Shown here: piece by piece, positions 26,986-35,539 of the stretch | How positions within the stretch are numbered: position 1 is the stretch's first letter | How the letters are laid out: each line of letters begins with the position of its first letter | NCBI GenBank assembly: GCA_049889415.1 | Contig: JBMHDL010000003.1 | Span: 124,001-188,000, forward strand | DNA: 64,000 nt | Direction: 5' to 3' | From: JAYQKL01 sp049889415 | Lineage (GTDB): Bacteria > Pseudomonadota > Alphaproteobacteria > RS24 | Notes under the pieces: model-generated | Databases searched by the model: none | Seen by the model: the letters and a program-made list of their open reading frames with translations, nothing else | Told to the model about the DNA's origin: nothing | Position numbers and translations under genes: made by a program

Positions 26986-27110
26986 ATTTCCTGTTAATTT
27001 GATCAAACAAATGTGTATATACTCATAAGAGGGTTGGAGTTGGCAAGTTCAGGGAACCAATTCCATTATGTAAAATCGGCTTTTCCCTAGCCTAGAAGTG
27101 GGGTTTACCC

Positions 27111-27347
27111 ATGTCAGATAAAAATCTGCAAGACTCATTCCTTAACCATGTGCGCAAAAACAAAATGCCTTTGACGATATTTCTCGTCAACGGTGTCAAA
27201 CTTGCCGGTGTTGTAACATGGTTTGATAATTTCTGTATGCTATTGGCGCGTGATGGTCATTCACAGCTTGTTTACAAACATGCAATTTCGACAATCATGC
27301 CGAACAGCCCAATTCAGATTTTTGATGGTGATGATGACGAGGAATAG
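27111..27347 (+). CDS. hfq: RNA chaperone Hfq
   Basis: Hexameric Sm-like protein that pairs small RNAs with mRNAs. The 78-residue protein has the distal Sm1 region (LNHVRKNKMPLTIFLVNG) and the Sm2 motif VYKHAIST with the Lys-His pair of the proximal RNA-binding face. It ends in a short acidic tail (GDDDEE) instead of a long disordered one. hflX follows, the classical hfq-hflX pairing. The 125-base gap before it should contain its own promoter. Confidence 0.97.
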   Translation: MSDKNLQDSFLNHVRKNKMPLTIFLVNGVKLAGVVTWFDNFCMLLARDGHSQLVYKHAISTIMPNSPIQIFDGDDDEE

Positions 27348-27421
27348 GTGACGCCATAGATAATAATAAGACGCTGACAAACAGCACTCGCACCCTAATC
27401 CTGCATCCCGAAATTCATCAT

Positions 27422-28666
27422 GTGAGGGCGATCCGCAGCCCGCGTGCACGCCTGGATGAGATTGTCTCTCTGGCACGCGCCATTGATTTGAATGTGTCTC
27501 ATGCCGCCATACAGCCTGTGCCGAAACCACAGCCCGCTACTTTGCTGGGCGGTGGTCAACTTGCCGCCTGCGCCGATTTGATCCAACAGCATCAGGCAAG
27601 CCTTTTGTTGCTGGATACGATCCTTAGTCCGATCCAGCAGCGTAATCTTGAAAAGGAGCTGCAGGTCAAAGTGCTTGACCGGACAGGGCTCATACTGGAG
27701 ATTTTCGGCGCCCGAGCCGCAACACGGGAAGGACGTTTGCAGGTTGAGCTTGCCAATCTCACTTATCAAAAAAGTCGTTTGGTCCGCAGTTGGACCCATT
27801 TGGAACGTCAGCGCGGCGGGGTGGGGTTTGTCGGCGGTCCCGGAGAAACGCAGATTGAGGCCGACCGCCGCATGCTTCAAACCCGCATCAACCGGGTCAA
27901 GAAAAAGCTCGAGTCCGTGGTGCGAACACGTACGCTGCACCGCAAAGCCCGCGCCCAGGCGCCATGGCCTGTCGTTGCTTTGGTCGGTTATACCAATGCC
28001 GGTAAGTCAACTCTGTTCAACCGCCTGACCAATTCTGAAGTCATGGCCAAGGATATGCTGTTTGCAACGCTCGATCCGACCATGCGGACTATTAAGTTGC
28101 CTTGCGGTCAGAAAATCATGTTTTCGGATACGGTCGGCTTTGTGTCCGAATTGCCGACCATGTTGGTCGCAGCTTTCCGCGCCACTTTAGAAGAAGTGCT
28201 CGGGGCGGATGTCATCATTCATGTGCGCGACATTGCCCATCAAGACACTGAGGCGCAAAAGCAGGATGTTATGGAGGTTTTGCAACAACTGGGCGTGCGC
28301 GATGACATTCCCATGATTGAGGTGTTGAATAAGTCAGATTTATTGGTCCCTGACAGATTGCAGGAGGCCGAGAACCGGGCTTTGCGGGACGACAAGTCCA
28401 CCGTCTTCACCTCTGCCATGACGGGGGAGGGGCTTGAGGCTTTCACCCAAGCCTTGTCGGATGTGTTTGCGGCACGGGCAGGGCGGTTCAAGGTTCAGCT
28501 GACGCCTGAGCAGGCACAGGCGGTTGCCCTGATTCACGAAACCGGGCAGGTCTTGTCCCAAACCGTTGATGAGCACGGCTTGCATGATTTGGAAGTTCTA
28601 CTTTCCGAGGCGGCTAAGGGACGGTTTGAAAAAAAATTCCCGGGTGTATTGGAGGAGATTTCTTAA
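27422..28666 (+). CDS. hflX: Ribosome-associated GTPase HflX
   Basis: GTPase that binds and splits stalled or heat-stressed ribosomes. From the GTG at 27422 there are 414 residues. The N-terminal HflX domain begins at RSPRARLDEIV. The hinge is GGPGETQIEADRR, G1 is GYTNAGKSTLFN, G3 DTVGF, and G4 NKSD. The open frame continues upstream to 27338 and encodes TRTLILHPEIHHVRA, which resembles the usual HflX N terminus, yet it has no ATG, GTG or TTG. Either the GTG is the start or a rare codon such as ATA at 27356 is used (see findings). Its stop overlaps the convergent mazG by a few bases. Confidence 0.93.
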   Translation: MRAIRSPRARLDEIVSLARAIDLNVSHAAIQPVPKPQPATLLGGGQLAACADLIQQHQASLLLLDTILSPIQQRNLEKELQVKVLDRTGLILEIFGARAATREGRLQVELANLTYQKSRLVRSWTHLERQRGGVGFVGGPGETQIEADRRMLQTRINRVKKKLESVVRTRTLHRKARAQAPWPVVALVGYTNAGKSTLFNRLTNSEVMAKDMLFATLDPTMRTIKLPCGQKIMFSDTVGFVSELPTMLVAAFRATLEEVLGADVIIHVRDIAHQDTEAQKQDVMEVLQQLGVRDDIPMIEVLNKSDLLVPDRLQEAENRALRDDKSTVFTSAMTGEGLEAFTQALSDVFAARAGRFKVQLTPEQAQAVALIHETGQVLSQTVDEHGLHDLEVLLSEAAKGRFEKKFPGVLEEIS

Positions 28667-29475
28667 TCCCCGGATTTGTCTTGCAGGTGTTGTTTTGCGG
28701 TTTGCCAAAGGGTTTCCAATTGCATCAGTGACAAGTCATTCAATACCAAACCCTTTGCCTTAGCTTCCGCCTCCATCCACTTGAAACGACTTATAAATTT
28801 ATGGTTTCCTCTACGAAGTGCGGTTTCAGGATCAAGGTTAAGATGTCGGGCAAGATTGGCCATGACAAAAAGCAGGTCACCATACTCCTCTTCAATGTTT
28901 TCACTGTCATTGGCTGAAATCGCATGATGAAGTTCGTCCAGTTCTTCTTCAAGCTTGTCGAAAATAGGCGCAGCATCCTGCCAGTCAAAGCCAACCTTGG
29001 CTGCCCGTTTTTGTAGTTTAACAGCACGGGTCAGGCCAGGCAGGGTGCTTGGTACGTCATCCAGCAGGGATGCAGGTAATTTGCCTTTTTCCTCCTTCTC
29101 AGCTTGTTTTATCGCCTCCCAACTCTGCTTTACATCACTTGGCATTTCTGCATGCGCCTCTGCAAAAACATGCGGGTGGCGCCGGATCATCTTGGCACTA
29201 ATCGCGTCCACCACATCTGAAAATGAAAACAGGCCCTTTTCTTCAGCTATACGGGCATGAAAGACAACCTGTAACAACAAGTCCCCCAATTCATCCTTGA
29301 GGTCATCCATGTCGCCACGCTCGATTGCATCCGTTACTTCATAAGCTTCTTCCAGTGTATAAGGGGCAATGGATTTGAAATCCTGTTGCAAGTCCCACGG
29401 GCAGCCGGTTTCGGGTGTACGTAACGCCGCCATGATATCCAGCAGGGTTTCTATGTTTTGGTGTTTTTTGTTCAT
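28663..29475 (-). CDS. mazG: Nucleoside triphosphate pyrophosphohydrolase MazG
   Basis: Hydrolyses NTPs and dNTPs to monophosphates, cleaning the nucleotide pool or lowering ppGpp-related stress in some species. The 270-residue protein has two MazG domains, as in E. coli. The first begins with CPWDLQQDFKS and shows the metal-binding pattern EEAYEVTDAI plus DELGDLLLQV. The second has the equivalent EEELDELHHAI and EEYGDLLFVMANL. It is convergent with hflX, with tails overlapping by three or four bases. Confidence 0.95.
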   Translation of the reverse strand: MNKKHQNIETLLDIMAALRTPETGCPWDLQQDFKSIAPYTLEEAYEVTDAIERGDMDDLKDELGDLLLQVVFHARIAEEKGLFSFSDVVDAISAKMIRRHPHVFAEAHAEMPSDVKQSWEAIKQAEKEEKGKLPASLLDDVPSTLPGLTRAVKLQKRAAKVGFDWQDAAPIFDKLEEELDELHHAISANDSENIEEEYGDLLFVMANLARHLNLDPETALRRGNHKFISRFKWMEAEAKAKGLVLNDLSLMQLETLWQTAKQHLQDKSGD

Positions 29476-29538
29476 TAGGCTAAGATGTTATGAGTCTTCA
29501 CCCCTGCCAAGTGTTAACCTCAGTCCCTTAAATATCCC

Positions 29539-30075
29539 ATGAGCCAAGATACAGACACTCCAATTACCAAGCCTGTCAGCCTCTTTTCCATCAAATACAC
29601 GCTGATTTATATCCTGTTGGTCCCCTTTATAAACTGGACATTCAGTTGGGCCGTCATCTGGGAAGTTGTGCCGGGCTGGGCGTTTAATCCTGTAACCATC
29701 GTTACAGGCCTGGTGCTGGTGTTCCGTGATTTCGCCCAACGGGAAATCGGCCATGAGGTGTTAATTGCCATGTTTATCGGTCTGTGCCTGACATATTGGA
29801 CAACCGGTGCTGATTTGGCCGTGGCAAGCGGCATAGCTTTTATTATCGCGGAACTGGTGGACTGGGCGCTTTATACGTTTTCTCGTCTGCGGCTGTCATC
29901 GCGCGTTCTTTTGTCTTCGGCATTGGCTGCTCCCATTGACACAACCGTTTTTCTGTTTTTAGCACAGAATATGGTACCGGGTATGTTTACCGGAGCGAAT
30001 ATAACCATGTCTGTGGCCGGCAAGATGGCAGGGGCATTGGTTGTCTTTATGATGTTACGCCAACGGCAGTTGTAA
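29539..30075 (+). CDS. VUT (YhhQ-like) family transporter, probable queuosine-precursor uptake
   Basis: Predicted inner-membrane importer of preQ0, preQ1 or related 7-deazapurines. The 178-residue protein has about six hydrophobic segments and the family features FNPVTIVTGLVLVFRDFAQR, ELVDWALYTFSR and SSALAAPIDTTVFLF. It starts at the ATG at 29539, without a strong ribosome-binding site. The same window encodes QueA and Tgt (54-56 kb), which put preQ1-derived bases into tRNA, so import of a precursor makes metabolic sense. It diverges from mazG across 63 bases and is followed by a bidirectional terminator. Confidence 0.82.
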   Translation: MSQDTDTPITKPVSLFSIKYTLIYILLVPFINWTFSWAVIWEVVPGWAFNPVTIVTGLVLVFRDFAQREIGHEVLIAMFIGLCLTYWTTGADLAVASGIAFIIAELVDWALYTFSRLRLSSRVLLSSALAAPIDTTVFLFLAQNMVPGMFTGANITMSVAGKMAGALVVFMMLRQRQL

Positions 30076-30118
30076 TGATCTTAAAAAATTATGATAACCT
30101 TTAAAAAGGGCGTTGCAT

Positions 30119-30150
30119 AAAAAAAGCCCGGAGTTAAATCCGGGCCTTCT
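30119..30150. terminator. Strong intrinsic terminator, probably bidirectional
   Basis: GCCCGGA at 30126-30132 pairs with TCCGGGC at 30139-30145 around a six-base loop. On the minus strand the stem is followed by seven Ts, ideal for ending the 30.2-33.8 kb minus-strand cassette. On the plus strand it is followed by TTCTTATTTT and can end the VUT gene. Confidence 0.88.
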
Positions 30151-30179
30151 TATTTTCGCATAATTTATATTATGACAAA

Positions 30180-30536
30180 TTAATTGCTATAGGCATTTAA
30201 GTTTGCATGCGCATCAGCCAAAATATCAATTTTGCAGTCACTGATAATTGATGATACAGCAGTCTGATCACTTGATGACAGATCAATTCTCAGATTATTC
30301 CCTGTCAAATCCGTGACAGTTGAGTCAGTCAAAACGATTGCATCGCTCCCGTCAGAATCCAACAAGGTCACCAAGTTTACATTGAACCCGGATGCTGAGA
30401 CATCATCATTATCATTGATTGTCAAAGTGACAGTTGTAGACGTGCACGCAACAGCTGTAACTGAGCTCGGAGCTGCCATGGCTACAACTGGCAAACTCAG
30501 GCAAGTCAACGTTAGAAAAAGATTACGAATACGCAT
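30180..30536 (-). CDS. Small secreted protein of the pilin cassette, function unknown
   Basis: A 118-residue product with a clear signal peptide (MRIRNLFLTLTCLSLPVVAMA, cleavage near residue 21). The mature part is rich in Ser, Thr, Asp and Val, with alternating beta-type stretches (TSTTVTLTINDNDDVSASG) and two cysteines that could form one disulfide. I do not recognise the family. AAGGAGATGAAAT before the ATG is a strong ribosome-binding site. It lies 22 bases after the 808-residue secreted protein and just before the strong terminator, so it is very probably the last gene of that operon. Confidence 0.75.
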   Translation of the reverse strand: MRIRNLFLTLTCLSLPVVAMAAPSSVTAVACTSTTVTLTINDNDDVSASGFNVNLVTLLDSDGSDAIVLTDSTVTDLTGNNLRIDLSSSDQTAVSSIISDCKIDILADAHANLNAYSN

Positions 30537-30558
30537 ATTTCATCTCCTTAAAAAAGCT

Positions 30559-32985
30559 TTACGGCGTAACATCTACACAAAGTAGAATACTGTTGTGGGT
30601 ACCAGAACAGGTTGAACTGTCGCCTCTTTTACCACCACTACAGTTGGTGGTGGTCTTATCAAGCCAAGTTGCAATGTTACGTGTTCCTGCGGTATGGCTC
30701 CACCCATAGATACATGTTTTGCCACCCATCCAGAATGATCCTGAATAAACTGTTTTGTTGTCCCAGTAAGAATAATCTTTCCAGGCATCCTTCATTGGAA
30801 TGTATCCGGAAGGACAACAGCCATCCGTTTTATTGGGCGTTGTTGTGACAAATTGGTGTGCATAGATCGTCACAGATGTTGTAAACGGCACGGTTAAGGT
30901 AATGTTTGCTGTGTTACCACCGCCATCGGTGGCTGTTACCGTTACTGTCTCTTCAGCTGTTATGTTTCCGTTTTTGGTGATCACACCAGTTGATGAATTG
31001 ATGGAAAACTTTGAATTGTTGATGGAGTAAGTCAGTGTACCGGAGTCACTGAACTTACTGGCAGCACTATAAATGGTTGTTCCATTTGTATAATATGTGT
31101 TGATTGCTGAAGCGCTGACCGACGAGGAACCCACGATTGAAGGAGCTGTTGAATCAGTAATCGTGACGGTAAAGGCCTTGCTTGAAGCTGCCGTGGTAGA
31201 GTCCGTTGCAACTACATTGAAATTATATGTCCCGGGGGACAAATTTGAAGCTGCCGTCACCGCCCCGGTTGATGAATTGATGGAGAAGGACGAACTGTTG
31301 GTTCCAGAAACAGAGTATGTCAAGCTGCCATCAGTATCACTGGCCGTCAGGGTTACGATTCCCGTCCCACTTGATGAGTAGGAATCTCCTTTTGAGAAGG
31401 ATGTTGAGGTACACGAAGTTGTCATCGTTGTTGAGGATGTTCCACCGCATGACCAGCTGGATGCAAATGTCGGCGTATCCAATGGCAACCATGTTGCGCG
31501 CGTAGCTGAACATGTACCTGAACCACCGGTTGCACTGTTTGTGCTGGCCTTACAATTGGCAAAATGCGTCGCATCAGTTGCAGATGTTGTCCACCCGGCC
31601 AGATCTTCCGCAAGCTTGTAATTGGCCGCCGTATATCCGTTCGTCACGGCCGTATTAACCGTGGCGAATGTTGTTGAGGAATTAAAGCCGGCTGCTTCAG
31701 TGACCCAGTCGTCAATGTTTGTGCCCGTGGAAGATGTTGTTAGGCCTGAGGATGTAACGTCGTCCCTCAATTGCGTTATGGTCGCCCCAACCGTCGTTGC
31801 GACGCCTGATGTGCCACCGGCCGCTTCAATTATGGCAATTGTCAAATCAGATGTGGGATGACCACTTTCGCCGGCAGCAATCTGTGCCAATTTCCACAGC
31901 GCGGCGGTTGCAGAGTCATAGGCTGTAATAGTTGTCTGCCAGTCTGATTTGGTCACGCTTGCTCCAGTACCCAGCTGTGACATTAAATATTCCAATTCCC
32001 AATCAGCCGGGCTTGAGCCGAGCGCCGTCGTCGTTAGCCCAAGCTCGGTCAGGTCCGCCAATGTCAGCGTGCCTGCGGTTACTTTCGTCTTCTTGGTTCC
32101 CAGCAACGCTGAGCCGCTTTTGGCGGACTCAAATTGGGTTTTCGTCAAATCGGTACAACTTGCTGACGAGTCATCAATTTCGGCCTGACAATGCGGTGTG
32201 TAGGTTGACCCACTGGCTTGGCCGAACAATGTGTTGTCGGCGCTGCTTGTGGTGTAGCCAAGGCCGGAGGCAGTTTTGAAATTGGCAATGGACCAGCCGT
32301 TTGTCGTTGCCGTTTGCACTTGCGCATAGGTTGTGCTGGATGAAAAGCCAGCCGCATCCGCAATCCAGTTTTCGACATCCGTAGCGGTCAGCGAACTGGT
32401 CAGACCTGAGCTTGTAATATTGGACTGCAGATTTGATATGGTGGTATCCGTGTCTGACAGAATGGTTGTGGAAACACCGGCATTTGTCAGCAGGCTCGTG
32501 GTCAGGCCGGATGTCGGATAGCCCGAGGCACCGCTTGCCGTCTGATATATGGTCCACAGGGCAACATTTGCAGTTGTTGCTGAATCGATAGTGGATTTCA
32601 GGTCAGAAGGCTTTTTCTTGTTGGTCAGGTTGCCGCTGGTGATAATGGCGTTCACCTTGGCATTTAGGTAGGCAATCGTATCCGCATCATCGAGATCAAC
32701 ACTGGCGCTGATGGTGATGCCAAGGGCTTCAAAATCAGCCTTGGTGGCGGTACCGGCGGCCACTTTGGCTTTTAAGTCGGCAACTTGACCAAAGGCAACC
32801 GAGTCATCCGTAATCACGCAAGGCTGGTTCGTGCCCGGATCCCCGACACATACTGCCGGCGGCGCGGGTTTTGATGTACCCTTGCCTGTTGAGCTTGATT
32901 TGAAAGCTGCATTGGCGGTGACGGCGCACACCAGCAAGACGGAACATACAATTGAAGCAAATTTTACATCACGACGCATTTTCAT
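30559..32985 (-). CDS. Large secreted repeat protein with cadherin-like domains, probable surface adhesin or pilus-associated protein
   Basis: An 808-residue exported protein I cannot place in a named family. Residues 1-26 are a signal peptide (SIVCSVLLVCAVTANA). Two copies of a roughly 190-residue module follow, at about 70-256 and 296-477, offset by about 220. Matching blocks are SGYPTSGLTTSLLTNAG with SGHPTSDLTIAIIEAAG, and WIADAAGFSSSTTY with WVTEAAGFNSSTTF. Two cadherin-like beta domains follow (about 530-610 and 640-700), sharing FSINSSTGAVT and FSINSSTGVIT. The C-terminal 90 residues are cysteine-, glycine- and tryptophan-rich (DGCCPSGYIP, WMGGKTCIYGW). Ser and Thr are very abundant. 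It lies between a prepilin-like gene and a small secreted protein, which suggests joint surface assembly (inference). Confidence 0.78.
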   Translation of the reverse strand: MKMRRDVKFASIVCSVLLVCAVTANAAFKSSSTGKGTSKPAPPAVCVGDPGTNQPCVITDDSVAFGQVADLKAKVAAGTATKADFEALGITISASVDLDDADTIAYLNAKVNAIITSGNLTNKKKPSDLKSTIDSATTANVALWTIYQTASGASGYPTSGLTTSLLTNAGVSTTILSDTDTTISNLQSNITSSGLTSSLTATDVENWIADAAGFSSSTTYAQVQTATTNGWSIANFKTASGLGYTTSSADNTLFGQASGSTYTPHCQAEIDDSSASCTDLTKTQFESAKSGSALLGTKKTKVTAGTLTLADLTELGLTTTALGSSPADWELEYLMSQLGTGASVTKSDWQTTITAYDSATAALWKLAQIAAGESGHPTSDLTIAIIEAAGGTSGVATTVGATITQLRDDVTSSGLTTSSTGTNIDDWVTEAAGFNSSTTFATVNTAVTNGYTAANYKLAEDLAGWTTSATDATHFANCKASTNSATGGSGTCSATRATWLPLDTPTFASSWSCGGTSSTTMTTSCTSTSFSKGDSYSSSGTGIVTLTASDTDGSLTYSVSGTNSSSFSINSSTGAVTAASNLSPGTYNFNVVATDSTTAASSKAFTVTITDSTAPSIVGSSSVSASAINTYYTNGTTIYSAASKFSDSGTLTYSINNSKFSINSSTGVITKNGNITAEETVTVTATDGGGNTANITLTVPFTTSVTIYAHQFVTTTPNKTDGCCPSGYIPMKDAWKDYSYWDNKTVYSGSFWMGGKTCIYGWSHTAGTRNIATWLDKTTTNCSGGKRGDSSTCSGTHNSILLCVDVTP

Positions 32986-33126
32986 ACTCTTTGACCCCTA
33001 CCCCTGAACGATAACTCTTAAACATTGATTTATTTTGAAGAAATTCTGCACTTTAAGCAAATAGATATTTTTGCCTCAAAATATAGTTTGTTACTGTGGC
33101 TTTATAAACACAGTTTATTCACAGCT

Positions 33127-33843
33127 CTAATTGTAATAATCGGCTTTTGGACATACCCAATCCGGAAGATGCGGTCCCAATTTCACAGACCCTTTTACCG
33201 CCAATGTCGTCCCGGGAATGTTGCCGGTACCGGTGCGCCATCGCAAAGTGTTGGATGTCACAACCACGGGATCAGCATCATAATCCGTTGCATCCGCAAT
33301 CTCGGATTCATAATCGGAGGTTTCAGTTGACCCGTCATTATAACGGAACGTATGCAGAGTGCAGTCCTCGGATCCGGTGCAAACACATCTGTGAATGTAA
33401 AAATCAGAAGTTCCAATGACCGCATCAGGGTTGGCGCATTGCATGCCGAGCTGACCTGGTTTGATGCTATCAAAAGAACTGAGGGTTTGACTGGGATCAT
33501 TGTGCAGATTCACCGCAAAATCAGTGTCATTGTCATAGGCGTTTTTCAGGCTGTTCAACTCATTAATGTTGGCGACGGCTTTTTTGACATATTCTATGCA
33601 TTGGTCTGATTTGGTGACCACATTGGAACCACTATTGGCAATTTGCGAAGGGCCACCGAGGTCATTGGCAATGGCGATGTAATCCTGCTCAAAAGACCGT
33701 GAAACGGTATTGGCATTGCTGACTGCGGCCTCCGTTTTGGTTCTGTCGATATAATTATTGTACCCGACCACGCCGACTGAGGCGAGAATCCCGATAATGG
33801 CGACCACAACCAGCAGTTCAATCAAAGAAAAACCGTTACGCAA
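33127..33843 (-). CDS. Type IV prepilin-like protein
   Basis: A 238-residue protein with a textbook prepilin N terminus: a four-residue leader MRNG, cleavage before Phe, then FSLIELLVVVAIIGILA with the conserved Glu at mature position 5 and a hydrophobic helix. The globular part has several cysteines, including CVCTGSEDC and a C-terminal VCPKADYYN. At about 234 mature residues it is longer than a usual major pilin. The start is a TTG preceded by ACGGGGTAAAGC; an in-frame stop lies just upstream, so no ATG start is possible. No pilus ATPase, platform protein or prepilin peptidase is in the window, so processing must depend on genes elsewhere. It lies 64 bases after the MBL-fold gene. Confidence 0.88.
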   Translation of the reverse strand: MRNGFSLIELLVVVAIIGILASVGVVGYNNYIDRTKTEAAVSNANTVSRSFEQDYIAIANDLGGPSQIANSGSNVVTKSDQCIEYVKKAVANINELNSLKNAYDNDTDFAVNLHNDPSQTLSSFDSIKPGQLGMQCANPDAVIGTSDFYIHRCVCTGSEDCTLHTFRYNDGSTETSDYESEIADATDYDADPVVVTSNTLRWRTGTGNIPGTTLAVKGSVKLGPHLPDWVCPKADYYN

Positions 33844-33907
33844 AGCTTTACCCCGTTAAATTCAACACTTCATAATAGCGAAGTTTCTTTTTTTGCCTAT
33901 AAAAATA

Positions 33908-34702
33908 TCAGGAAAAAACAAGCCCATCATATGAAGGCATTACATTTGGCGGCAGGATATCACATAGGGCTTTGTAGTCCATATCTATGTGTAGATTGGT
34001 CAAAAAGGCGCGTTTGACATTGAATTTTTCAATATTATCCAAGGTTTTTTCAAGATGAAAATGGGTTGGATGCGGGGTCAGCCGCAACGCGTCAACAATC
34101 CAGGTTTCAGCACGTTCAATATATTCAAAGCTTTGTTCAGGGATTTCACTAACATCCGGTGTGTAAACGACATCACTGATCCTGTATCCCAGTGCCGTGA
34201 TACGTCCATGTTCCACCGGAAAAGGTTTGACGCTGATGCCCCCCCCTGCCCCGGAGACTTCAATTGGCGCATGGGTGTCGTCAATGCGTTTCTCCTCAAG
34301 GATTGACGGATATCCGCTATTATTGAGCTCTCGAAAACAATAGGCGAAGCGGTCTGTAATGGTTTGCGCAGTCCGCTCATCCATCCATACGGGGATCCGT
34401 TTTCTGAATTTGTAGGCAATGGCCCGTAAATCATCTATGCCGTGGGATTGATCGGCATGATCATGGGTGAAGGCGACGGCATCAATATGGCCGGCTTTGG
34501 CGGCAATCAATTGCTCGCGCATATCCGGGGAGGTATCAATGAGAAGGTTGGTCACGCCCTTCCCCTCAGTTGATTTGACCAGCAAAGAACAACGACTCCG
34601 CTTGTTTTTAGGCTCATTTGGGTCACACACCCCCCAGTCTCCGTCAATGCGTGGTACACCACCGGAGGACCCGCACCCTAAAATCCGGAATTTCAGGCTC
34701 AT
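33908..34702 (-). CDS. MBL-fold metallohydrolase, PhnP-like
   Basis: A 264-residue metallo-beta-lactamase-fold phosphodiesterase-type protein. It begins with LGCGSSGGVPRIDGDWG, the typical PhnP-family start, and has the metal-binding motif FTHDHADQSHGIDD and later metal ligands (VEHG, HPTHFH). PhnP homologues hydrolyse cyclic phosphodiesters; the actual substrate here is unknown. Its ATG overlaps the tatD stop (ATGA), so the pair is coupled, as in many alphaproteobacteria where tatD-MBL follow metG. Confidence 0.87.
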   Translation of the reverse strand: MSLKFRILGCGSSGGVPRIDGDWGVCDPNEPKNKRSRCSLLVKSTEGKGVTNLLIDTSPDMREQLIAAKAGHIDAVAFTHDHADQSHGIDDLRAIAYKFRKRIPVWMDERTAQTITDRFAYCFRELNNSGYPSILEEKRIDDTHAPIEVSGAGGGISVKPFPVEHGRITALGYRISDVVYTPDVSEIPEQSFEYIERAETWIVDALRLTPHPTHFHLEKTLDNIEKFNVKRAFLTNLHIDMDYKALCDILPPNVMPSYDGLVFS

Positions 34703-35490
34703 CCCGCACCCCCGAAGGTTTTGGCTTTGCTGAACAGGGTGAAGAAATTCTGCGTTGTCTGGCGTTCAATTTCCTCGTAACTCACGCCCTTAACCTCGGC
34801 CACCAAGGCTGCAGTGTGCTTAACGAAGGAGGGTTCGTTGCGCTTGCCGCGATGCGGGGTTGGTGCCAGCCAGGGTGCATCGGTTTCCACCAGCAAACGG
34901 TTAAGCGGTACGGTTTTGATGACGTCCCGCAAATTCTGTGCTGACTTGAAGGTGGCGATACCAGAAATGGATATGTAAAACCCGATATCAAGGGCGCGCC
35001 GCGCAAGCTCGGGGCCGGCCGTAAAACAATGGATCAATCCCGGAAACGGCGCCTGTGCAAATTCAGCCTCGAGAATATCAGCCGTGTCCTCATCCGCGTC
35101 GCGGGCATGCACTATCAACGGCAGGCCTGACACACGCGCCGCCTCAATATGGTGACGAAAATTACGTTGCTGTCTGTCGCGCGGGCTGTGTTCGTAATAA
35201 TAATCCAATCCGGTTTCACCGATGCCGACCACTTTTGGATGACGCGCCAAATCGACAAGAGTTTGGGCTTCTGTTTCCGGTTCGGTGCCGGCCTCATGAG
35301 GGTGAATGCCCATGGAGCAGACGACATCTTCATAAGTCTCTGCAATGGCCAGGATCTTTTCCGCCTCGGTCACTTTGCAGGAAATGGTCACCATCAGGCC
35401 GATACCGGCGTCACGCGCCCGTTGCACGACGGCATCCCTGTCCTCGGCAAAGTCCGGATAATCAAGATGGCAATGACTGTCGATGAGCAT
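34699..35490 (-). CDS. tatD: TatD family metal-dependent hydrolase (DNase)
   Basis: TIM-barrel metal-dependent hydrolase; TatD enzymes have 3'-5' exonuclease activity and are linked to DNA repair and turnover. The 263-residue protein has IDSHCHLD, GIGETGLDYYYEHSP with the bridging glutamate, LPLIVHARDA and LLVETDAPWLAP. The ATG at 35490 places the protein start right before the first metal motif; an upstream GTG at 35505 would add five residues. It overlaps the MBL-fold gene by four bases and follows mfd by about 50 bases. Confidence 0.92.
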   Translation of the reverse strand: MLIDSHCHLDYPDFAEDRDAVVQRARDAGIGLMVTISCKVTEAEKILAIAETYEDVVCSMGIHPHEAGTEPETEAQTLVDLARHPKVVGIGETGLDYYYEHSPRDRQQRNFRHHIEAARVSGLPLIVHARDADEDTADILEAEFAQAPFPGLIHCFTAGPELARRALDIGFYISISGIATFKSAQNLRDVIKTVPLNRLLVETDAPWLAPTPHRGKRNEPSFVKHTAALVAEVKGVSYEEIERQTTQNFFTLFSKAKTFGGAG

Positions 35491-35539
35491 ATTGGTTCGT
35501 ACCACAAAGCGTCTGAGAAAAATACCCTTGGTTGAGAAT

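Noticed and set aside
31949..32188. Plus-strand open frames opposite the 808-residue secreted protein
   Set aside because: They mirror a repetitive Ser/Thr/Ala-rich gene; no start signals or domains.
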